Part shown: piece after piece, positions 8,517 to 17,345 of the stretch
How the letters are laid out: each line of letters begins with the position of its first letter
Numbering within the stretch: the first letter of the stretch is position 1
Origin: Allobosea sp. UNC402CLCol
GTDB lineage: Bacteria; Pseudomonadota; Alphaproteobacteria; Rhizobiales; Beijerinckiaceae
DNA length: 64,000 nt
Direction: 5' to 3'
Assembly (NCBI RefSeq): GCF_000745475.1
Contig: NZ_KN050692.1
Span: 248,001 to 312,000 of the forward strand
Program-made: the position numbers and the translations under genes
Notes under the pieces: generated by a model
The model's input: only the letters and a program-made list of their open reading frames with translations
Told to the model about the DNA's origin: nothing
The model's database searches: none

Positions 8517-9824
8517 CTACCCCGTCATCATCTTCGGCAGCGCCGTGACGATCTGCGGGAACAGCGTGATCAGCACCAGCAGCAGCATCAGCACGAAGAA
8601 ATAGGGGATCGCCGCCTTCGTGACCGTCAGGATGTCCTTTCCGGTGATGCTCTGCAGCACGAAGAGGTTGAAGCCCACCGGCGGGGTGATCTGCGCCGCC
8701 TCGATCAGGATCACCACGAAGATGCCGAACCAGAGCAGGTCGATGCCGGCCGCCTGCACCATCGGCAGCATCACGGACGAGGTCAGCACGATGATCGAGA
8801 TGCCTTCGAGGAAGCAGCCGAGGATCAGCATGAAGACCGCGAGCATCGCCAGCAGCGCATAGGGCGACAGATGCATGGCATCGACCCAGCCCGCCAGCGA
8901 GCGGGGAATATCGACGAAGGCGACGGCGATGGTCAGGCAGGCGGCGCAGGCGATGATGAAGGAGATCATGCAGGAGGTCCGCATGGCCGCCATCAGCCCG
9001 TCCATGAAGCTCGCGCGCGTCAGACCGCCGCCGACCGCCGCCAGGATCAGCGCCCCGATCACGCCGATGGTCGCGGCCTCGGTCGGCGTGGCGATACCGC
9101 CATAGATCGAGCCGACGACCGAGCCGATCAGCAGCGCCACGGGGATCAGCCGGCGCGAGCGGTAGACCTTCTCCAGGAACGGCACCGCCGGCTCGGCCGG
9201 CGGCATCTTCTCAGGGTTGAGCAGGCTCCAGATCGCCGTATAGCCCATGAACAGCGCCATCAGCAGGATGCCGGGCAGCACGCCGGCGATGAACAGCCGG
9301 GCAATCGAGACCTCCGCCGTGACGCCATAGACGATCATGATGATCGAGGGTGGGATCAGCAGGCCGAGCGTGCCGGAGCCGGCGAGCGTGCCGATGGTCA
9401 TGTTGAGCGGGTAGTTCCGCTTCTCCAGCTCGGGCACGCTGATGCGGCCGATCGTGGCGCAGGTCACGGCAGAGGAGCCGGCGACCGCCGCCATGATGCC
9501 GCAGCCGAGCACGTTGACATGGAGCAGCCGGCCCGGCAGCCGTGACACCCAGGGCGCCAGCCCCTGGAACATGTCGGCCGACAATTTCGAGCGGAACAGG
9601 ATCTCGCCCATCCAGATGAAGAGCGGCAGCGAGGTCAGCGCCCAGCCCCAGCTCGAATCCCAGAGCGTCGAGGCGATCAACGAGCCCATCGGCGCGGTGG
9701 TGAAGAGCCCCATCATCACCATGCCGACGGTCAGGAGCGAGAGCGCCACCCAGACCCCGCTGGCGAGCAGCAGGAGCAGGGTCCCGGCGAGGACCAGCGA
9801 GGCGAGAACGATCGTATCCATCAT
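8517..9824 (-). CDS. dctM: TRAP transporter large permease
   Basis: Large membrane subunit (435 aa) of a tripartite ATP-independent periplasmic importer. It is almost wholly hydrophobic with about 12 segments. Family marks include the GSSAVTCATIGRISVPEL motif, GTLGLLIPPSIIMIVYG and a C-terminal repeat with EAAQITPPVGFN. It exchanges Na+ for the solute delivered by the binding protein. It is third in the operon dctP-dctQ-dctM, 6 bp behind DctQ. Confidence 0.93.
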   Translation of the reverse strand: MMDTIVLASLVLAGTLLLLLASGVWVALSLLTVGMVMMGLFTTAPMGSLIASTLWDSSWGWALTSLPLFIWMGEILFRSKLSADMFQGLAPWVSRLPGRLLHVNVLGCGIMAAVAGSSAVTCATIGRISVPELEKRNYPLNMTIGTLAGSGTLGLLIPPSIIMIVYGVTAEVSIARLFIAGVLPGILLMALFMGYTAIWSLLNPEKMPPAEPAVPFLEKVYRSRRLIPVALLIGSVVGSIYGGIATPTEAATIGVIGALILAAVGGGLTRASFMDGLMAAMRTSCMISFIIACAACLTIAVAFVDIPRSLAGWVDAMHLSPYALLAMLAVFMLILGCFLEGISIIVLTSSVMLPMVQAAGIDLLWFGIFVVILIEAAQITPPVGFNLFVLQSITGKDILTVTKAAIPYFFVLMLLLVLITLFPQIVTALPKMMTG

Positions 9825-9830
9825 TGGCCC

Positions 9831-10352
9831 CTATGCCACCGGCCGGTCGAGCTCGACCTCATCGGGCGTCTCGTAACGATGCTCGCCGCCGCCGATGAGC
9901 CAGAAGAGTTCGTCGATGAAGGCAATCGCGAGCGCCGTCACGCCCACCGCGACGCCGGCCTGCGGAATCCAGAAGGGCATGGCGAGCAGGCCCGGGCTGA
10001 CATCGTTGAATTCGCGCGATTGCAGCGCCAGCGCCGCGACATGCCAGGCGAGGAACGACACCACGACCGCGCCGAGCAGGCAGTTGAAAAGCTCGACGCC
10101 GCGTCGCCAGCGCTTGGGGAGCCGGTCGACGATCAGGTTGATGCGCACATGCGCGCCGCGCCGGAAGGTATGGGCGAGGCCGAAGAAGGTCGACGCCGCC
10201 AGGCACAGGCCCGCAGCCTCGGTGGCGTCGAGCGTGACGCCACGCATGCGACCGACGATCTGCGTGACGATGGCCAGCCCGATGCCGACCAGGAAGGCCG
10301 CGGCAAGATAGCCGCATGCCTCATAGAACTTCTCCAGAACTCCACGTATCAC
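9831..10352 (-). CDS. dctQ: TRAP transporter small permease
   Basis: Small membrane subunit, 173 aa, with four hydrophobic segments (YLAAAFLVGIGLAIV; AAGLCLAASTFFG; LLGAVVVSFLAWHV; AGVAVGVTALAIAFI). The conserved RGAHVRINLIVDRLP segment between helices 2 and 3 is typical of DctQ (R-x-x-HI pattern). It pairs with DctM to form the membrane complex. It lies 53 bp downstream of dctP. Confidence 0.9.
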   Translation of the reverse strand: MIRGVLEKFYEACGYLAAAFLVGIGLAIVTQIVGRMRGVTLDATEAAGLCLAASTFFGLAHTFRRGAHVRINLIVDRLPKRWRRGVELFNCLLGAVVVSFLAWHVAALALQSREFNDVSPGLLAMPFWIPQAGVAVGVTALAIAFIDELFWLIGGGEHRYETPDEVELDRPVA

Positions 10353-10405
10353 CGGTCACTCCGCTGGCCATGGTTTATGTGAAAGGGCGGCGTGCGGAAG
10401 GCCGG

Positions 10406-11392
10406 TTAGTTGAGGCTCTTCTGGTAGGTCTCGTAGACGGCCTTTTCCTCGGCGCTGGCCGTGGCCAGCCAGTCGGCCACCATGCCCTTGCCCGCGGCCT
10501 CGATGGCGTCGAGAACATCCTTCGGCGACTGGGCGATCGTCACGCCGTGGCTCTTGAGCACGGCCTCACGCTCCTCGCCCGCCTTCCGGGAAAGCTCCCA
10601 GCCACGCTTCGTCGCGGCCTCGCCGGCTTCCAGCACCACCTTCTGCGTCGCCGGGTCGAGCTGGCGGAAGGCGCGCTCATTGACGAGGATCGCGTTCTTG
10701 TTGTGCATCGTGCCGGTATAGGTGAAGTGCTTGACGTAATCCCAGATCTGCACGTCGGTTCCGGTCTGGGCGCTGGTCCAGAGCGACTGGATCATGCCGG
10801 TCGAGAAGGCCTGCGGCACCTCGGCGAAGGGCAGGATCAGCGCCTCCATGCCGAGCTTCTCGCCCATGATCTGGGTCTGCTTGGAATAGATGCGCAGCTT
10901 CTGGCCCTTGAGGTCGGCAAGCCCCGTCAGCGGCGCCTTCGTGTAGAAGCCCTGGCCCGGCCAGGCGACGTAGCTGATGGCGCGCATGCCGGCCTTCTTG
11001 AACATGGCGTCGAAGAACGGCGCCTGAGCCTCAGTCAGCTTGGTCGCCTGCTCGTAATTGCTCGCGACGCCGGGAATGTTGTCGAGATTGTACATCGCGC
11101 CTTCGTTGCCATAGACGCCGAGGCGGATCTCGCCGATCTGGATCTGGCCGGACTGGACGGAGCGCTTGACCGCATCGAGTTTGATCAGGCTGTCGTTGGA
11201 GCGCAGGTCGATCTTGAGCTTGCCGCCGCTCTTCTCCTCGATCTCCTTGATCATCTGCCGGATGTTCTGGGTGAAGAAGCTGCTCTCCGGATAGCCCGAG
11301 GCCATGGTCCAGTTGGTCTGGGCAGCGGCAGGAGCGGCGAGCCCGATGCTCAGGGCAAGGGCGGCGGAGGCGATCAAAGCTGTACGGTTCAT
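10406..11392 (-). CDS. dctP: TRAP transporter periplasmic solute-binding protein
   Basis: Binding subunit, 328 aa, with a Sec signal peptide of ~25 residues ending AAPAAAQ. The mature part begins with WTMASGYPESSFF. It carries the family segment LADLKGQKLRIYSKQ, whose Arg normally binds the substrate carboxylate; acidic substrates are therefore expected. Body motifs such as PFAEVPQAFSTGMIQSLWTS are family-typical. It is the first gene of the TRAP operon, divergent from lysR. Confidence 0.92.
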   Translation of the reverse strand: MNRTALIASAALALSIGLAAPAAAQTNWTMASGYPESSFFTQNIRQMIKEIEEKSGGKLKIDLRSNDSLIKLDAVKRSVQSGQIQIGEIRLGVYGNEGAMYNLDNIPGVASNYEQATKLTEAQAPFFDAMFKKAGMRAISYVAWPGQGFYTKAPLTGLADLKGQKLRIYSKQTQIMGEKLGMEALILPFAEVPQAFSTGMIQSLWTSAQTGTDVQIWDYVKHFTYTGTMHNKNAILVNERAFRQLDPATQKVVLEAGEAATKRGWELSRKAGEEREAVLKSHGVTIAQSPKDVLDAIEAAGKGMVADWLATASAEEKAVYETYQKSLN

Positions 11393-11529
11393 GGTTCCCC
11401 TCGTTCTTGTCGCGCTGCGGAGAGACCGTGCGCGTTTAGGAGCCGGAGCCGTGCCGAAGCCCGATTGACGGCCAAGGGTCAGTCCATCGCGTTATCGCGA
11501 TAGCATCCAATTGAATTTATCTGTTGTTG

Positions 11530-11548
11530 CGATAGATTTTGTTTATCG
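11530..11548. promoter_or_regulatory. LysR-type operator 1 (T-N11-A palindrome)
   Basis: CGATAGATTTTGTTTATCG contains a T-N11-A core and CGATA/TATCG arms. It lies 47-66 bp before the lysR ATG in the divergent gap to dctP. A near-identical site, reading on the other strand, lies before hyuA at 12543-12561. A perfect 10-bp palindrome TATCGCGATA also occurs in this gap at 11493-11502. Confidence 0.55.
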
Positions 11549-11595
11549 GCCCGCAAAGCGGCCCAAAAATTGCTTGTCTGAAGGTGTGGGAGCCG

Positions 11596-12513
11596 ATGCC
11601 GAACTGGACGCTGAAGCAGCTCGAAAGCTTCGTCTGGGTCGCGAAGCTCGGCAGCTTCCGGGCGACGGCGGAGCGCCTGAATACGACGCAGCCGAATATC
11701 TCGGTGCGCATCTCCCAGCTCGAATCCGTCCTCGGCGTGCGGTTGTTCCACCGCGACTCCGGCTCGGTCGCGCTGACACCGATCGGGCATTCGCTGCTGG
11801 GGCAGGCCGAGCGGGTGCTGCAAGCGTCCGAGGAATTCTCGCAGCAATCGATCCGCTCGGACCAGCAGGTCGGCGTCCTCAGGCTCGGCGTCGCCGAGCT
11901 CATCGCCCAGACCTGGCTGCGCGACTATCTGCTCGACCTGCGACAGGTCTTCCCCAATGTCGATGTCGAACTCAGGGTCGATCTGACGATCAACCTGCGC
12001 GAGGAGCTGGTTTCGCGGTCGCTCGACCTATGCCTGCTGAACGGCCCGATCTCCAACTTCAACATCAGCAATGTCGATCTCGGTTCCGTGCCCTATCTCT
12101 GGGTCGCCTCGCCTCGGCTTGGGCTCAGCGGTTCCGACCTTGCGACGATGGCCTCGCATACGATCCTGACCCATGCGCGCAATACGCGCCATTTCGTCGA
12201 GCTCTCGGCGCATTTCCGCGACAACTGGGAGAGGCCGGTTCGGATCGTGCCGTCGAGCAGCCTCGCCGCCAGCCTGCAGATGACTCTCGACGGGCTGGGC
12301 ATCGCACCGATGTCGCGGACGCTGGTGGAAAAGTACCTGGACGCCGGAGAGCTCGTTGAATTCCCCTATGAATGGAAGCCCAGCCCTCTGATTTTCACGG
12401 CATCATATGCCCACACGCCGGCCAGCTTCCTGCTCAAGCGAGCGGCCGAGCTGGCGGGGGAGCGGGCCGCGCAACAGCATCGCGGCAACATCGTCGAGCC
12501 GATGACACAATAG
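11596..12513 (+). CDS. LysR family transcriptional regulator
   Basis: Regulator of 305 aa. The N-terminal winged HTH is clear (LKQLESFVWVAKLGSFRATA; TQPNISVRISQLESVLGVRL), followed by a two-lobe substrate-binding domain (VGVLRLGVAELIAQTWL; APMSRTLVEKYLDAGELV). I chose ATG 11596; the preceding GTGGGAG is the ribosome site, and an upstream TTG at 11539 would overlap the operator. Its position between the TRAP and hydantoinase operons, with matching palindromes at both, marks it as their likely regulator. Confidence 0.92.
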   Translation: MPNWTLKQLESFVWVAKLGSFRATAERLNTTQPNISVRISQLESVLGVRLFHRDSGSVALTPIGHSLLGQAERVLQASEEFSQQSIRSDQQVGVLRLGVAELIAQTWLRDYLLDLRQVFPNVDVELRVDLTINLREELVSRSLDLCLLNGPISNFNISNVDLGSVPYLWVASPRLGLSGSDLATMASHTILTHARNTRHFVELSAHFRDNWERPVRIVPSSSLAASLQMTLDGLGIAPMSRTLVEKYLDAGELVEFPYEWKPSPLIFTASYAHTPASFLLKRAAELAGERAAQQHRGNIVEPMTQ

Positions 12514-12542
12514 CCCGGCGGCAGCGTGCAGAAGCGTTGTGT

Positions 12543-12561
12543 CGATAAACATTCTCTATCG
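12543..12561. promoter_or_regulatory. LysR-type operator 2 upstream of hyuA
   Basis: CGATAAACATTCTCTATCG, the inverted version of the site at 11530-11548: on the minus strand it reads CGATAGA-GAA-TGTTTATCG, differing only in the central 3 bases. It has the T-N11-A core. It lies 82 bp upstream of the hyuA start, a usual activator position. Confidence 0.55.
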
Positions 12562-12642
12562 AATAGTATTGAAAATAATAATTCGACGACATCGACGCCG
12601 CGTTCCATCCTCCGTCTCTCGAACAACGGAGGCGCGTAAGCC

Positions 12643-14769
12643 ATGTCCATTCTCGGGGCCCGCCTGGGCGTCGATATCGGGGGAACCTTTACGGATGTCG
12701 TGCTTGAGCAGGGCGGACAACGGTTCTCGACCAAGGTTCTGACGACCTATGCCGCGCCCGAGGATGCGATCATCGAGGGCATGCACCGGGTCTGCGCCAA
12801 GGCCGGCATCGCAGCCTCCGCCATCGGGCAGATCATCCATGGCACGACGCTGGCGACCAATGCGCTGATCGAGCGGCGCGGCGCCAAGACCGCGCTCATC
12901 ACGACCGAGGGTTTTCGCGACGTCATCGAGATGCGGACCGAGAGCCGCTTCGAGCAATACGACCTCAACCTGACGCTGCCGGAACCGCTGCTGCCGCGCA
13001 ACCGCCGCTACACGGTCAAGGAGCGCATGGATGCGCGCGGCAAGGTCCTGATCCCGCTCGATCGCGCCACCGTCGAAACCCTGGTCGATGAACTGCGCGA
13101 GGCCGGCTACGAGAGCGTCGCGGTCGGCCTGCTGCATTCCTATGTCAACGGCGCGCATGAACGCCTGATCCAGGAGGTTCTGGCCGAACGCCTGCCGGGC
13201 GCGATGGTCTCGCTCTCCTCGGAAGTCTCGCCGCAGATGCGGGAATACGAGCGCTTCAACACGACGATCGCCAACGCCTATATCAAGCCGCTGATGAAGA
13301 GCTATCTCGTCCGGCTGAAGGGAAGGCTCGCGGCCGAGGGCGCCTCCTGCCCGATCTTCCTGATGCATTCGGGCGGCGGCATCATCTCGCTGGAAAGCGC
13401 CTCGGAATTCCCCGTGCGCCTCGTCGAATCCGGCCCGGCGGGCGGCGCGGTCTTCGCCGCCGACATCGCCGCGCGGCACGGACTGAAGAAGGTGCTCTCC
13501 TTCGACATGGGCGGCACCACCGCGAAGATCTGCCTGATCAAGAACTACACCCCGAAAACCGCCCGCGTCTTCGAGGTCGCCCGGACCTATCGCTTCAAGA
13601 AGGGCTCGGGCATGCCGATCTCGATTCCCGTGATCGACATGGTCGAGATCGGCGCCGGCGGCGGCAGCCTCGCCCATGTCGACTCGATGAACCAGATCCG
13701 CGTCGGGCCGGAAAGCGCGGGCTCGGAGCCCGGCCCCGCCTGCTACGGCCGCGGCGGAAAGCGCCCGGCCGTGACCGATGCCGACGTCATCCTCGGCAAG
13801 ATCGACCCGGACAATTTCGCGGCCGGCACGATCCCGCTCTTCGCCGACCAGTCGGCCGCAGCGCTGACGGGCGAGATCGGCGGCAGGCTCGGTATGGACG
13901 CCTTGGAAAGTGCCTGGGGCGTCGCCGAAGTCGTCGACGAGAACATGGCCAATGCCGCCCGTGTCCACGCCGTCGAGAACGGCGAGGACCTGTCGGAATA
14001 CACAATGATCGCCTTCGGCGGCGCGGCTCCGCTCCATGCCGGCCGGCTCTGTGAGAAGCTCGGCATCGCCCGCTGCCTCGTGCCGCCCGGCGCCGGTGTC
14101 GGCTCGGCCATCGGCTTCCTCAGGGCACCGTTCAGCTTCGAGGCTAACCGCACCCTGTTCATGCGGCTCGCCCAGTTCGACACGAGCCGCGTCACGAAGC
14201 TCTTCGACGAGATGGAGGAAGAGGCGACGCGGGTGGTGCGCTCCTGCGGCTGGTCGGGCGCGATCGAGGCCGAGTACAAGATCTACATGCGCTATGCCGG
14301 CCAGGGCTGGGAAATTCCGGTCACGCTGACGCCGGAGGAAGCCCGCGCCGCCGATCCCGCCGTCATCCTCAAGCGCTTCGAGCACGAATACGCCAATCTC
14401 TTCGGCCGCACCGTGAAGGGCCTCGCCGCCGAGATCACCGTCTGGTCGGTCAATGCCCATACGCCGCAGGAAGCGGTTACCCCGGTTGCGGCGGTCTCTC
14501 AGATGCGCGACGCGCCGGCCGAAGGCAGCCGCTCCGTCTTCGATGCCGGGCTCGGCCGCCGGGTGGAAGCGCAAGCCCATAGCCGCGACGCCCTGCCGGC
14601 CGGCAGCCGGATCGCAGGCCCCGGCATCGTCACCGAGGACGAGACCACCATCGTCCTGCCCTCGAGCCGCTTCGCCGTCACGCTGAACGACGGCTGCATC
14701 GACATCCGCCTCACCGAAGCCGCACCCGCCGCTGCCGTCGCCGCGCGGAAGGAGCCCGCCCATGTCTGA
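12643..14769 (+). CDS. hyuA: hydantoinase/oxoprolinase subunit A (HyuA family)
   Basis: ATP-using subunit of 708 aa. The N-terminal actin-like phosphate-1 motif GVDIGGTFTDVVLE and the second nucleotide motif SFDMGGTTAKICL are visible, as are VESGPAGGA and AFGGAAPLHAGRL. The family covers N-methylhydantoinase A, 5-oxoprolinase and acetone/acetophenone carboxylase-like enzymes; all couple ATP hydrolysis to ring opening or carboxylation together with HyuB. The exact substrate cannot be read from sequence. It follows the LysR-type operator and overlaps hyuB by 8 bp. Confidence 0.93.
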   Translation: MSILGARLGVDIGGTFTDVVLEQGGQRFSTKVLTTYAAPEDAIIEGMHRVCAKAGIAASAIGQIIHGTTLATNALIERRGAKTALITTEGFRDVIEMRTESRFEQYDLNLTLPEPLLPRNRRYTVKERMDARGKVLIPLDRATVETLVDELREAGYESVAVGLLHSYVNGAHERLIQEVLAERLPGAMVSLSSEVSPQMREYERFNTTIANAYIKPLMKSYLVRLKGRLAAEGASCPIFLMHSGGGIISLESASEFPVRLVESGPAGGAVFAADIAARHGLKKVLSFDMGGTTAKICLIKNYTPKTARVFEVARTYRFKKGSGMPISIPVIDMVEIGAGGGSLAHVDSMNQIRVGPESAGSEPGPACYGRGGKRPAVTDADVILGKIDPDNFAAGTIPLFADQSAAALTGEIGGRLGMDALESAWGVAEVVDENMANAARVHAVENGEDLSEYTMIAFGGAAPLHAGRLCEKLGIARCLVPPGAGVGSAIGFLRAPFSFEANRTLFMRLAQFDTSRVTKLFDEMEEEATRVVRSCGWSGAIEAEYKIYMRYAGQGWEIPVTLTPEEARAADPAVILKRFEHEYANLFGRTVKGLAAEITVWSVNAHTPQEAVTPVAAVSQMRDAPAEGSRSVFDAGLGRRVEAQAHSRDALPAGSRIAGPGIVTEDETTIVLPSSRFAVTLNDGCIDIRLTEAAPAAAVAARKEPAHV

Positions 14770-16471
14770 GATCTCGAAGGTCGCCTATCAGGTCATGTGG
14801 AACCGCCTGATCTCGGTCGTCGAGGAGCAGGCGCAAGCGCTGATCCGCACCTCCTTCTCGACCTCGGTGCGCGAGGCCGGCGATCTTTCGGCCGGCGTCT
14901 ATAACGAGAAGGGCGAGATGCTGGCGCAGGCAGTGACCGGCACGCCCGGCCACGTCAACGCCATGGCCGATGCCGTCGCCCATTTCATCCGCCGGATCGG
15001 GCGCGAGAACATCGCCGAGGGCGACGTCTACATCACCAACAATCCCTGGGAGGGCACCGGCCATCTGCACGACATCACTGTCGTCAGCCCCTCCTTCCAC
15101 AAGGGCCGCCATGTCGGCTTCTTCGCCTGCACGGCGCATATCGTCGACATCGGCGGGCGCGGCTTCGGTGCCGACGCCAACTCGGTCTACGAAGAGGGAT
15201 TGCACATCCCGATCATGAAGTTCGTCGACCGCGGCACGGTCAACGAGACACTGGTCACGATCATCCGCGGCAATGTCCGCGAGCCCGACCAGCTCGTCGG
15301 CGACATCTACGCGCTTGCGACCTGCAACGAGATCGGCCATCGCCGACTGGTCGACATGATGGTCGAGTTCAAGCTTGCCGACCTCGCCGGCATCTCCGAT
15401 TTCATCCTCACGAATTCCCGCCAGGCGACGCTCGACAAGATCGCCGCCCTGCCCCGCGGTGAAGCGGAAGGTCATATGCGGATCGACGGCTATAGCCGGC
15501 CGATCGACCTCAAGGTGAAGATCTCGATCGAGCCGGACGGCGTGCTCTGCGACTGGGCCGGCACCTCCGGCGTCGACAAGAACGGCATCAACGTGCCGCT
15601 GGTCTATACGAAGGCCTATACCTGCTATGCGCTGAAATGCGCGATCGCGCCCGAAATCCCGAACAATGCGGCCTCGCTGGAGCCGTTCCGCATCACGGCG
15701 CCGGAGCACACCATCGTCAACGCGGTCTGGCCGGCGCCGGTGGCGCTGCGTCACATCATCGGCCACATGGTGCCGGACACGATCTACGACGCTCTCGACA
15801 AGCTGCTGCCCGGCCTGGTGCCCGCCGAGGGCGCCGGCAGCCTCTGCAACTTCCAGGTCTCGCTCCGGCCGCGCAGCGACGGCCCCTGGCCGGCCGACGC
15901 CGTGCGGGCCGAGGTTCTGACCTTCAACTCCGGCGGCTCGGGCGCACGGCCGGCGCTCGACGGCATGAACGCCACCGCCTTTCCCTCGGGCGTGATGACG
16001 ATGCCGGTCGAGGCGACCGAGCAGGTCGGCCCGGTGATCGTCTGGCGCAAGGAACTCCGGCCCGATTCCGGCGGCGCCGGCCAGCATCGCGGCGGCCTCG
16101 GTCAGCATATGGAAGTCGGCGCCTGGGAAGGCTACGAATTCGACATCCAGGCGATGTTCGATCGTGTGCACCATCCGGCCCGCGGCCGGCGCGGCGGCGG
16201 CGGCGGCGCGCCGACGACGATCGCGCTCGACGACGGCACCGCGATGAAGGGCAAGGGCAAGCAGTTCGTGCCGCATGGCCGCAAGGTCGTCATGGCCTTC
16301 CCAGGCGGTGCCGGCTACGGCGCGCCTGCAGAGCGGGGGCAAGCCAGCATCGAGCGTGACCTGGCGCTGGGCTACATCTCGGCCGATGCCGCCCGCGTCG
16401 ATTATGGCCTGACCGAGGGCCGCGCGGCGGATGTCCTTGCGACATCGCGCCGTGGTGAACTGCCTCGCTAG
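14762..16471 (+). CDS. hyuB: hydantoinase/oxoprolinase subunit B (HyuB family)
   Basis: Partner subunit of 569 aa. Family marks are IRTSFSTSVREAGDLSAG, the metal-site region YITNNPWEGTGHLHDITVV, FACTAHIVDIGGRG, and the C-terminal GAGQHRGGLGQ and PGGAGYGAP. A glycine-rich linker (RRGGGGGAPTT) lies at ~480-490. Together with HyuA it forms the ATP-dependent amidohydrolase or carboxylase. The stop is followed by a 109-bp gap with a palindrome before the aldolase. Confidence 0.93.
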   Translation: MSEISKVAYQVMWNRLISVVEEQAQALIRTSFSTSVREAGDLSAGVYNEKGEMLAQAVTGTPGHVNAMADAVAHFIRRIGRENIAEGDVYITNNPWEGTGHLHDITVVSPSFHKGRHVGFFACTAHIVDIGGRGFGADANSVYEEGLHIPIMKFVDRGTVNETLVTIIRGNVREPDQLVGDIYALATCNEIGHRRLVDMMVEFKLADLAGISDFILTNSRQATLDKIAALPRGEAEGHMRIDGYSRPIDLKVKISIEPDGVLCDWAGTSGVDKNGINVPLVYTKAYTCYALKCAIAPEIPNNAASLEPFRITAPEHTIVNAVWPAPVALRHIIGHMVPDTIYDALDKLLPGLVPAEGAGSLCNFQVSLRPRSDGPWPADAVRAEVLTFNSGGSGARPALDGMNATAFPSGVMTMPVEATEQVGPVIVWRKELRPDSGGAGQHRGGLGQHMEVGAWEGYEFDIQAMFDRVHHPARGRRGGGGGAPTTIALDDGTAMKGKGKQFVPHGRKVVMAFPGGAGYGAPAERGQASIERDLALGYISADAARVDYGLTEGRAADVLATSRRGELPR

Positions 16472-16482
16472 AGCATGCGCGA

Positions 16483-16511
16483 TCCGATCAGGTTGGTTCA
16501 GCCTGATCGGA
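16483..16511. repeat. hairpin palindrome in hyuB-aldolase gap
   Basis: TCCGATCAGG and CCTGATCGGA form a perfect 10-bp stem around a 9-nt loop. It looks like the dispersed intergenic palindromes common in Hyphomicrobiales genomes, though no second copy is seen in this window. It may damp read-through between hyuB and the aldolase. Confidence 0.5.
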
Positions 16512-16580
16512 CCCGGCTTCAGGCCCGCTCGGGTAACGCTCCGGCGGGATGGTCTCCACCTTCTTCATGAAAGCCGAGCG

Positions 16581-17345
16581 ATGAAACTGCCTTCCAACAG
16601 ATTCCTGGCGTCGATCCGCAGCGGGCAGCCGCAGATCGGGCTTTGGCTCAGCCTTGCCAGCGGGTACGCGACCGAGGCCGTCGCAGGCGCCGGCTTCGAC
16701 TGGCTCCTGATCGATACCGAGCATTCGCCCAACGACCTCAGCTCCGTCCTGACCCAGCTTCAGGTTCTCGCCGCTCATCCGGTGACCCCGATCGTGCGCC
16801 CGGACTGGAACGACCCGGTCCTCGTCAAGCGACTGCTCGATATCGGGGCGCCCGGCCTGCTCTTCCCGATGGTCCAGTCGCCCGAGGAGGCTGCGCGAGC
16901 CGTCGCAGCAACGCGCTACCCGCCGCACGGCATCCGCGGCGTCAGCGGCTGCACCCGCGCCAATGGCTTCGCGCGCATGAGCGACTATTTCAGCCGGATC
17001 GAGGAAGAAACGGCCGTGCTCGTCCAGGTCGAGACACGGGCGGCGATCGCGCAGGCGCTGGAGACCGGGCGCGTCGAGGGCGTCGACGGCGTCTTCTTCG
17101 GGCCCGCCGACATCGCCGCCGATATCGGCCTGCTGGGGAAGCCGAGCGATCCGGCGGTCTGGGATGTCATCCGCCCAGCCGCGCGGAAACTGATCGAGGC
17201 CGGCATCCCGGTCGGCACCCTCGTATTCGATCCCGCCTTCGCAAGGAGCCTCGTCGCCGAGGGCTTCTCCTTCGTCGCCTGCGGATCGGACGCCGTGCTC
17301 CTGGCCCGTGGTGCCGACAGCCTTTCAAGGACGATGAGAGGCTGA
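16581..17345 (+). CDS. HpcH/HpaI aldolase/citrate lyase family protein
   Basis: Class II pyruvate-type aldolase, 254 aa. Catalytic and metal-binding segments are visible: WLLIDTEHSPND (~38-49), IVRPDWND with the Arg, VQVETRAAI with the metal-binding Glu, and VFFGPADIAADIG with the Asp. These enzymes split 4-hydroxy-2-oxo acids to pyruvate or glyoxylate and an aldehyde. I chose ATG 16581 since the family fold begins immediately after it; an upstream ATG at 16431 would run through hyuB and the palindrome. It probably completes the pathway begun by HyuAB. Confidence 0.9.
   Translation: MKLPSNRFLASIRSGQPQIGLWLSLASGYATEAVAGAGFDWLLIDTEHSPNDLSSVLTQLQVLAAHPVTPIVRPDWNDPVLVKRLLDIGAPGLLFPMVQSPEEAARAVAATRYPPHGIRGVSGCTRANGFARMSDYFSRIEEETAVLVQVETRAAIAQALETGRVEGVDGVFFGPADIAADIGLLGKPSDPAVWDVIRPAARKLIEAGIPVGTLVFDPAFARSLVAEGFSFVACGSDAVLLARGADSLSRTMRG

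Noticed and set aside
12556..14763. 735-codon open frame opposite to hyuA
   Set aside because: Long only because of high GC; the composition (Asp/Arg/Gly/Ala rich, no motif) is that of a shadow, while hyuA on the other strand has all family motifs.
14711..16342. 543-codon open frame opposite to hyuB
   Set aside because: Same reason: antisense shadow of a well-supported gene.
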